NCBI GenBank assembly: GCA_964621555.1 | Contig: CAZUOO010000039.1 | Span: 1 to 6,385, forward strand | Direction: 5' to 3' | DNA from: UBA2022 sp964621555 | Lineage (GTDB): Bacteria > Patescibacteriota > Dojkabacteria > SC72 | DNA: 6,385 nucleotides | Shown here: one piece after another, positions 1-4,972 of the stretch | Numbering within the stretch: position 1 is the first letter of the stretch | Layout: the number at the start of each line of letters is the position of its first letter | Translations under genes and position numbers: made by a program | Notes under the pieces: generated by a model | What the model was told of the DNA's origin: nothing | The model's input: the letters and a program-made list of their open reading frames with translations, nothing else | Database searches by the model: none

Positions 1-81
1 AGGCGTTTTGGGGGTAAATAATGGTGTGGTGTCGGTGGAACGTATGCTATATTTTCTAATACCCTTTCTGCTAGTGTTCTG
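1..81. other. Downstream flank of uvrA, no supported gene
   Basis: This stretch lies beyond the uvrA stop codon. I see no clear intrinsic terminator, RNA or start codon here. A minus-strand frame that overlaps the uvrA end stays open to the edge but has no ATG, GTG or TTG. A plus-strand frame entering at position 2 ends with a TAA at 125-127, inside the uvrA 3' end, and would encode a hydrophobic tail. Either could be the edge of a neighbouring gene, but the window shows too little to call one. Confidence 0.4.
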
Positions 82-2937
82 TTATTTCCTATCCTCTAGG
101 TATTCTTTGAGGTATTTACCTGTGTAACTTTTCTTGTTGTTGATTATATCCTGTACAGTCCCAACTCCTACCAATTTACCACCTTTATCACCGCCTTCAG
201 GTCCTAAATCTATTATCCAATCCGAGAACTTTATGATATCTAGATTGTGCTCTATTACTAATACCGAATTACCTTTCTCTACTAGTTTCTTAAGTAGGAG
301 GAGGAGTTTATCTACGTCGTGGAAGTGAAGTCCTGTGGTTGGTTCGTCTAGAATGTAGATGGTGTGACCTCGTGTAGCTTTAGAAAGTTCTTTTGATAGC
401 TTGATTCTTTGTGATTCACCTCCTGAGAGGGTGGTGGCAGGTTGTCCAAGTCTGATATAGCCTAGTCCAACCTCCTGTAGTACTTCAAGTTTTCTTCTAA
501 TTGGGGTGAAGTTATTGAAGAACTCTAGTGCTTCATCAATTGTCATGGATAGTATGTCTGCAATATTTTTCCCTTTATAGTCTATTTGTAGGGCTTCTTT
601 GTTATATCGCTTTCCTAAACAGGTTTCGCAGGTGATATACATGTCTGGAAGGAACTGCATTTCTATCTTGATTTGCCCGTCTCCACGGCAGGTTTCGCAT
701 CTTCCTCCCTTTACGTTAAAGCTAAATCTAGAAGTTGTATATCCTCTGGCTCTGGCTTCTTGAGTTTGTGAGAAGATATCACGAATGTAGTTGAATATCC
801 CTGTGTATGTGGCGGTATTGGATCTTGGAGTTCTGCCAATGGGGGACTGATCTATTTCTATTACCTTATCAATGTTTTCAATACCGCTGATGGAGTTGTA
901 TGACCCCTCAATCTGTCTTTCTAGTCCTGTATGTTTGAGAAGTATTGGTACTAGTGTGTCATTTACTAGTGATGATTTCCCACTTCCTGATACTCCCGTG
1001 ACAGTGACGAACTTTCCAAGGGGTATATCTACGTTTAGATTTTTAATATTATGGGTGTTTACTCCAGAAATGGAGAGGGTTCCCTTTGCGCTATCTGCTG
1101 TTTCTGTATTACTTAGGCTCTGCCCTACCTCTAGGGATTTGTTTATATATTTGGCGGTTAGGGTGTCAGACTGCTTAATTCCGTTTATATCCCCCTGTGC
1201 TACTATTATGCCTCCGTTATTACCAGCTTCTGGCCCTACATCAATTATCCAATCGGCTTTGGAGATTGTATCGTAGTCGTGCTCGACAACCACCACGCTA
1301 TTCCCAAGATCCCTAAGTTTTTCAAGAGATGCGATTAGTTTGCTTACGTCTCTTGAGTGCAGTCCAATGGATGGTTCGTCTAGGACGTAGAGGACTCCTG
1401 TTAATCCCGTACCTATTTGTGAAGCCAGTCTAATTCTTTGTGATTCTCCACCGGAAAGTGTATTGGCTTTTCTTGATAGTGTGAGGTAGTTGAGGCCTAC
1501 GTCATTTAGAAATGTTAATCTGGAGAGTATCTCTTTCACTATTGGTTTGGCAATTTCCGCTTTGTTTCCCTTTAATTGAGCTTTGTTGAAGAACGAGATT
1601 AGGTCGGAGATTTGTAGGGAGGTGAGTTCTTCAATACTTTTATTCTCTATTGTTACAGCTAGGGCATATGGTTGTAGTCTTTTCCCATTACAATCTGAGC
1701 ACTCTTTTTCTACCATGTATTTACCAATCTCATCTCTAATGTAGTCTGAGTCGGTTTCAAGGTATCTTCGTTCGAGTTGTGGTATTACTCCTTCATATTT
1801 GGATTCATACATTCTTTTATATCCATTCTTATTTACATATGAGAGGGAGTATTTAGGAATGCTACCTTTGCCGTAGAAGATGAGGTCAAAAATTTCCTGA
1901 GTGTATGTGCTTATGGGGACGCTGAGAGAGAACTTGTGTTCAAGCGCCACGCCTTCTAATACCTTTAGTGTCCAGGAGTCGGTTGTGGTCATATTAGACC
2001 ATGGAAATATTCCACCTTCCTTGATGGATAGTTTGGGGTTGTATATTTTAGTTAGGTCGATCTCTTTTAGTGTTCCTAATCCTGAGCATTTTAGACATGC
2101 GCCGTGTGGGGAGTTGAAGGAGAATGTAGCAGGCTTGATTGCCGGGAATGATATTTTACAGTTTCGACATGTGTTATTTTCGGAGTATAGGTGGGTGGTG
2201 TCGTTGATTATTATCTTTATTTCACCACTAGCCATATTGCCAGCTAGCTCAACTCCATCCGTTAGTCTTCTTACGTAGTCGGAGTTTGTAATGTCTTTTA
2301 CAATGAGTCGATCGATTATTAAATCTATGCTGTGCTTTCTATTTTTATCTAGGTTTAGGTTTTGTATTTCGTCTAGGTTATGGCTTTGTCCATCTATTGT
2401 CACTCTAAGGAATCCTTTGGAGAGAAGGGATGAGAGGATGTCCTTGAAGGATCCTTTCTGTCCTTGGATAATGGGGGAGATTATCTGTATTTTATCCTCT
2501 ACTTTTACGCTTTCATTTATATTTGTAACTATCTCTTCGATAGTTTGAGCTTTGATTGTGTCTTTACAGTTTGGACAGTGTGGTGTGCCTATGTGTCCAT
2601 ACATTAGTCTCATGTAGTCGTATATTTCAGTAACTGTTCCAACGGTGGATCGTGGATTACTTCCAGAGGTTTTCTGATCAATGGATATTGCAGGGGAGAG
2701 GCCTGTGATGGATTCTACGTCTGGTTTTTCCATGAGGCCTAGGAATTGTCTGGCGTATGAGGATAGCGACTCTACATACCTTCTCTGTCCTTCAGCGTAT
2801 AGTGTGTCAAAGGCTAGGGAGGACTTTCCACTTCCAGATACCCCTGTTATTACAACTAGTTTATTCTTGGGGATTTTAACAGAGATGTTCTTGAGGTTGT
2901 GTACTTTGGCATTTTTAATTTCTATGTATTCGTTCAT
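82..2937 (-). CDS. uvrA: UvrA, excinuclease ABC subunit A
   Basis: This is the DNA-damage recognition ATPase of nucleotide excision repair; it acts as a dimer that loads UvrB on lesions in the cytoplasm. The 951 residues match the family's usual length of about 940-950, and both ABC modules are complete. Module 1 has Walker A G32-VSGSGKS-39, an early CPNC pair near residue 121, a zinc module C257/C260...C281/C284, the LSGGE signature at 494-498 and Walker B ending D520-E521. Module 2 has Walker A G648-VSGSGKS-655, a zinc module C747/C750...C770/C773, LSGGE at 837-841 and Walker B ending D864-E865. The ATG at 2937 gives the standard UvrA N-terminus (IEIKNAKVHNLKNI). It lies 8 nt below an extended -10, so the message may be leaderless; the AGGGG just upstream is only 2 nt from the ATG, too close for a normal Shine-Dalgarno. 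The stop is TAA. No uvrB or uvrC is in the window. Nothing suggests a defect or transfer. Confidence 0.98.
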   Translation of the reverse strand: MNEYIEIKNAKVHNLKNISVKIPKNKLVVITGVSGSGKSSLAFDTLYAEGQRRYVESLSSYARQFLGLMEKPDVESITGLSPAISIDQKTSGSNPRSTVGTVTEIYDYMRLMYGHIGTPHCPNCKDTIKAQTIEEIVTNINESVKVEDKIQIISPIIQGQKGSFKDILSSLLSKGFLRVTIDGQSHNLDEIQNLNLDKNRKHSIDLIIDRLIVKDITNSDYVRRLTDGVELAGNMASGEIKIIINDTTHLYSENNTCRNCKISFPAIKPATFSFNSPHGACLKCSGLGTLKEIDLTKIYNPKLSIKEGGIFPWSNMTTTDSWTLKVLEGVALEHKFSLSVPISTYTQEIFDLIFYGKGSIPKYSLSYVNKNGYKRMYESKYEGVIPQLERRYLETDSDYIRDEIGKYMVEKECSDCNGKRLQPYALAVTIENKSIEELTSLQISDLISFFNKAQLKGNKAEIAKPIVKEILSRLTFLNDVGLNYLTLSRKANTLSGGESQRIRLASQIGTGLTGVLYVLDEPSIGLHSRDVSKLIASLEKLRDLGNSVVVVEHDYDTISKADWIIDVGPEAGNNGGIIVAQGDINGIKQSDTLTAKYINKSLEVGQSLSNTETADSAKGTLSISGVNTHNIKNLNVDIPLGKFVTVTGVSGSGKSSLVNDTLVPILLKHTGLERQIEGSYNSISGIENIDKVIEIDQSPIGRTPRSNTATYTGIFNYIRDIFSQTQEARARGYTTSRFSFNVKGGRCETCRGDGQIKIEMQFLPDMYITCETCLGKRYNKEALQIDYKGKNIADILSMTIDEALEFFNNFTPIRRKLEVLQEVGLGYIRLGQPATTLSGGESQRIKLSKELSKATRGHTIYILDEPTTGLHFHDVDKLLLLLKKLVEKGNSVLVIEHNLDIIKFSDWIIDLGPEGGDKGGKLVGVGTVQDIINNKKSYTGKYLKEYLEDRK

Positions 2938-2945
2938 AACCCCTG

Positions 2946-2954
2946 ATTATATCA
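2946..2954 (-). promoter_or_regulatory. Extended -10 promoter of uvrA
   Basis: Read on the minus strand, the sequence is TGATATAAT, a consensus TATAAT preceded by TGN. No good -35 hexamer is seen at the expected distance. The start point predicted 6-8 nt downstream falls at about 2938-2940, directly against the uvrA ATG (2937-2935), which implies a leaderless or nearly leaderless transcript. Confidence 0.6.
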
Positions 2955-2995
2955 CATGGGTTGTATAGTTAGAGCTGTATCTATGAAGAATTATT

Positions 2996-3004
2996 TGGTA
3001 GAAT
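2996..3004 (+). promoter_or_regulatory. Extended -10 promoter of tRNA-Arg
   Basis: TGGTAGAAT is a TGN-extended -10 with one mismatch to TATAAT. Its predicted start is near 3011, about 8 nt before the mature tRNA 5' end. That is a plausible short leader for RNase P removal. The -35 region has no recognisable TTGACA-like hexamer. The element faces away from the uvrA promoter 42 bp to its left. Confidence 0.5.
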
Positions 3005-3018
3005 TGTGTTTGAAATCA

Positions 3019-3091
3019 GCACCTGTAGCTCAATTGGAAGAGCAACGCACTCCTAACGCGTAGGTTGTCGGTTCGATTCCGGCCGGGTGCG
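3019..3091 (+). tRNA. tRNA-Arg, anticodon CCU (reads AGG)
   Basis: A full cloverleaf of 73 nt can be drawn by hand. The acceptor 3019-3025 pairs with 3084-3090, with one U-G pair. The D stem is GCTC/GAGC (3028-3031/3040-3043) around an 8-nt loop with GG. The anticodon stem is 3045-3049/3057-3061, the loop is CTCCTAA with anticodon CCT at 3052-3054, the variable loop has 5 nt, and the T arm is GTCGG-TTCGATT-CCGGC. Arginine identity is supported by A20 in the D loop and G73 as discriminator. The pair closing the anticodon loop (31-39) is an A-C mismatch. CCA is not encoded and must be added by a nucleotidyltransferase. AGG is the commonest arginine codon in the synthetase gene of this window (14 of 23 by my count), so this is probably a heavily used tRNA. 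Confidence 0.95.
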
Positions 3092-3098
3092 TATTTCT

Positions 3099-4661
3099 CT
3101 ACTGAAGTGTGTATCTCAATATCTTTGTACTATCTCCTGTGGTTTCAATTGTATGTAGGTATTTTCCTAGTGTTACTATTGAGTGCGATAGTGTGGGGGA
3201 GTTGGTTTCTATTATATATTTATTATCTCCATCCTTATCAATTATATTGATCTGGTCTTGGGATCTGTAGGAGATATTGTTGCTAGATATCCATTTAATG
3301 TTATCAGCTTCTACAAGGTCGTGTATTATTACCTTAGGGCCGAGCTTTGCTATGGGGTCACTTATTTCCTTGGCGAATGTAAATACGCCAAGGTATTTAT
3401 TGGGTTCATCTCTAAATATGAAGGATTTCTTGGCTTTGGAATATTGTACGAGAACTGTTTTATATGGGTTTACGATGATATATTTATCTATGTCTGTAAC
3501 ATACCAATATGAACTATGGTCGGTAGATATAAATATTCCTTTGGTAGTTTGGTCAATATCAATATTGGTTATCTCTCCTATGAATCTTGTGTTTTGTGGG
3601 GCATTGGTGAAAGGTATATTGTCCAGTTCATTCTTTCTAATTTCTTCGATGTATTTAGTTTCTTCTCTGTAGTATATTCGTGGGATTAGGGTTGAACTGT
3701 TGGTTCCGTCAAGGTTTATTTTCTCTAACGTTTGGTATTTACCTGATTCGTCGGAGGCTTTTTGTGTGTAGTATAGGTTGGATTGGGAGTCGGTAGTCCA
3801 GACTATATTCTCTTTTGGAGCCTTTTTATACAGCAGGTATTTAGCGCCATTGCTTATATTATATGAGAGTATGTCGGAGCTTGATTCAAGTATTAGGTAG
3901 TTTTCAGATTTAGACCAGGTTAGGGTGTAGCCATTAGGTATGAACTTCTCTAGCGATAGTTTTGATCCAGATGTTTCTGTTTGTTGGGTATTAAAGAGTT
4001 GCATTTTGGTTAAAGTTTTTCCTTCTTCCGTATACTTATATACAAGGGTTATGAATTGGGCTGATGGAGAAACCAGTAGTGATATATCTTTAATATTCTC
4101 TTCAAGTAGCTCTGTTATGATGTGTGGGTTGTTGTTAAGGTTCCAGAAGCTTCTGTTTAAATCATATCTCCATACTGTATATGTATTGTCTTTCTCTTTG
4201 GTTATATATATGAAGTGCTCGTTGTTATTTGATGTAGCGCTGGTGAATAGGGAGGTGTTTTTGTTGTGGGATATAGTGGCTGAATCCTCTACGGATGGGT
4301 TTGTTTTAAATAGCTCTGCAAGGATTGGGGTGGATTTCTCGCTTACAACCTGTACTTTCTTGAACCAGTCCCTGTACCCATCTTTAGTGATTTTTAAATC
4401 TGCAAAACCTTCGTTTATAGAAGCAACTGTTTTGGTAGTTTTGCCTTCGTCTTCACCGTTGAGGGTGATATCAGCACGGCTAGGTCTACTCTCAATGTTC
4501 ATAACTCCAGTTTTCCTGACATTCCTATCGTTTAAATCAATCCTATACCCTTGGGCATAGTAGTAGACGAAGATTGTACCAACAACAATAAATGCTGTTG
4601 CTAGTATTGCAATTAATATTTGGATAATGACTTTTGTTGCACTTAAAAGTTTCTTTCGCAT
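3099..4661 (-). CDS. Membrane-anchored PEGA-domain protein with propeller-like C-terminal region
   Basis: This 520-residue protein has unknown function. I start it at the ATG at 4661, not at the in-frame ATGs at 4679 or 4712. This gives a basic MRKKLL N-terminus before the membrane segment, and the predicted -10 (4670-4675) lies downstream of the earlier ATGs. Residues 11-35 form one strong hydrophobic helix rich in I, A, V and Y, an uncleaved N-in signal anchor, so the rest should lie outside the membrane. Residues about 50-118 match the PEGA pattern: ESRPSRADITLNGEDEGKT, then an aromatic KDGYRDWFKKVQV strand. PEGA domains are small beta modules found in many surface proteins. From about residue 125 to the end there are repeated beta-rich segments (VWRYDL, LTWSKSE, IVWTTDSQS, KWISSNN) resembling WD40/TolB-type propeller blades. 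I see no catalytic motif, sortase signal or lipobox. The stop is TAG. It is transcribed alone, convergent with the tRNA gene. The domain calls are pattern-based, and the propeller part is the least certain. Confidence 0.85.
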   Translation of the reverse strand: MRKKLLSATKVIIQILIAILATAFIVVGTIFVYYYAQGYRIDLNDRNVRKTGVMNIESRPSRADITLNGEDEGKTTKTVASINEGFADLKITKDGYRDWFKKVQVVSEKSTPILAELFKTNPSVEDSATISHNKNTSLFTSATSNNNEHFIYITKEKDNTYTVWRYDLNRSFWNLNNNPHIITELLEENIKDISLLVSPSAQFITLVYKYTEEGKTLTKMQLFNTQQTETSGSKLSLEKFIPNGYTLTWSKSENYLILESSSDILSYNISNGAKYLLYKKAPKENIVWTTDSQSNLYYTQKASDESGKYQTLEKINLDGTNSSTLIPRIYYREETKYIEEIRKNELDNIPFTNAPQNTRFIGEITNIDIDQTTKGIFISTDHSSYWYVTDIDKYIIVNPYKTVLVQYSKAKKSFIFRDEPNKYLGVFTFAKEISDPIAKLGPKVIIHDLVEADNIKWISSNNISYRSQDQINIIDKDGDNKYIIETNSPTLSHSIVTLGKYLHTIETTGDSTKILRYTLQ

Positions 4662-4669
4662 AGCTCTGA

Positions 4670-4678
4670 AGTATAACA
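4670..4678 (-). promoter_or_regulatory. Extended -10 promoter of the PEGA gene
   Basis: Read on the minus strand, the sequence is TGTTATACT (TATACT with a TGN extension). Eight nucleotides separate it from the ATG at 4661, so transcription should begin within about 1-3 nt of the start codon. This supports both the chosen start and a leaderless mRNA. Its expected -35 position (about 4693-4698) falls on the -10 of the opposite promoter. Confidence 0.55.
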
Positions 4679-4693
4679 TGTTAAAAGCAGGTA

Positions 4694-4702
4694 TGGTATA
4701 AT
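4694..4702 (+). promoter_or_regulatory. Extended -10 promoter of the T-box/synthetase transcript
   Basis: TGGTATAAT is a perfect TATAAT with a TGN extension. The predicted start is near 4709, just ahead of the K-turn and Stem I of the T-box leader. Its -35 zone (about 4674-4679) overlaps the -10 of the divergent PEGA promoter and has no clear consensus. Confidence 0.65.
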
Positions 4703-4723
4703 GTATGTACAATTTAGAACAAA

Positions 4724-4754
4724 TGCGATGATGAGGAGAATGGGCCTCGGAGCA
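4724..4754 (+). promoter_or_regulatory. Ultrashort T-box Stem I with K-turn and UGG specifier
   Basis: The outer stem is UGC (4724-4726) with GCA (4752-4754). A 3-nt bulge GAU (4727-4729) follows, then tandem sheared pairs G4730-A4751 and A4731-G4750, the kink-turn signature. Next come a U4732-G4749 wobble and GAGG/CCUC (4733-4736/4745-4748). The 8-nt terminal loop AGAAUGGG contains GAA followed by UGG (4741-4743), the tryptophan codon and so the expected specifier. There is no room for the long distal arm of ordinary T-boxes. A second UGG at 4786-4788 is an alternative specifier. The fold was drawn by eye. Confidence 0.6.
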
Positions 4755-4873
4755 GCAAACAGAAATATTTATAATGAATAAAGTATGGGCGCCAGATAGA
4801 CACTGTGTAAATGTCTCAATCGATTTTATTAGTAAAGCCGATAAGTCTGTCTTATAGTTTTAAGATAGAGAAG

Positions 4874-4904
4874 TGGGGTGGTACCACGATACATGTCGTC
4901 CCCA
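4874..4904 (+). promoter_or_regulatory. T-box antiterminator
   Basis: TGGGG (4874-4878) pairs with CCCCA (4900-4904). The 7-nt bulge TGGTACC (4879-4885) contains the UGGN that base-pairs with a tRNA NCCA end. The upper helix ACGAT/GTCGT (4886-4890/4895-4899, including a U-G pair) is closed by loop ACAT. The CCCC at 4900-4903 is also the 5' base of the terminator, so the two folds exclude each other. The variable base is U (4882), which fits discriminator A or, by wobble, G. Confidence 0.9.
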
Positions 4905-4963
4905 TATAAGTAGATTAAATATAGAAATATGTTAGTCTGTTTATATGGGGATTTATTTTTTAT
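4900..4963 (+). terminator. Intrinsic terminator of the T-box attenuator
   Basis: CCCCATATAA (4900-4909) pairs perfectly with TTATATGGGG (4941-4950). The helix continues with 4910-4918 against 4932-4940, including G-U pairs, for about 19 base pairs in all. A U-rich run (ATTTATTTTTTAT) follows at once. The hairpin should form when tRNA is charged and stop transcription about 10-20 nt before the synthetase start codon. Confidence 0.88.
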
Positions 4964-4972
4964 ATTACAGTA

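Larger units (their letters stand above)
4709..4960 (+). ncRNA. T-box leader riboswitch upstream of trpS fusion
   Basis: This cis-acting RNA is expected to bind uncharged tRNA and control transcription of the downstream synthetase. The core evidence is GGGGTGGTACCACG at 4875-4888, which differs from the T-box consensus AGGGUGGNACCRCG at one base. It can form a proper antiterminator and is followed by a competing terminator and a synthetase gene. Between Stem I and the antiterminator are possible hairpins: AGACA/TGTCT (4798-4802/4812-4816) and ATAAG/CTTAT (4841-4845/4851-4855). The second is placed like Stem III. A weak AT-rich hairpin lies at 4765-4786 (TTTAT/ATAAA core), where Stem II would be. 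I could not resolve a Stem IIA/B pseudoknot. The whole 4713-4972 gap between genes is accounted for by this element. Start and end are approximate. Confidence 0.9.

Noticed and set aside
1..95. Minus-strand frame overlapping the uvrA end, encoding RTLAERVLENIAYVPPTP and staying open to the edge
   Set aside because: It has no ATG, GTG or TTG after its upstream stop and is too short to judge. It could be chance or the edge of a gene not shown.
2..127. Plus-strand frame with a hydrophobic tail (LIPFLLVFCYFLSS) ending in TAA within uvrA
   Set aside because: It would overlap the uvrA 3' end by 46 nt, and hydrophobic frames often arise opposite AT-rich coding sequence. Nothing upstream is visible to support it.
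82..2937. Search for CRISPR, IS elements, att sites, long direct or inverted repeats, here and across the whole window
   Set aside because: None seen by eye; the only strong inverted repeats are in the tRNA and the T-box attenuator. Similar motifs in the two halves of uvrA reflect its duplicated ABC modules.
3940..4560. 206-codon plus-strand open frame opposite the PEGA gene
   Set aside because: It is an antisense shadow, rich in S, F, V and C, with no family resemblance and no promoter; the opposite strand holds the convincing protein.
4661..4712. Longer PEGA-protein start at 4712 or 4679
   Set aside because: The added residues precede a basic-then-hydrophobic anchor that already begins properly at 4661, and the predicted promoter for the gene lies downstream of those ATGs.
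4701..4781. Short frame of 26 codons in the T-box leader (MYVQFRTNAMM...), a possible leader peptide
   Set aside because: Its first ATG overlaps the -10 and precedes the predicted start of transcription. The later ATGs have no ribosome site, and the bases are explained by the K-turn and Stem I. It contains no Trp codon run.
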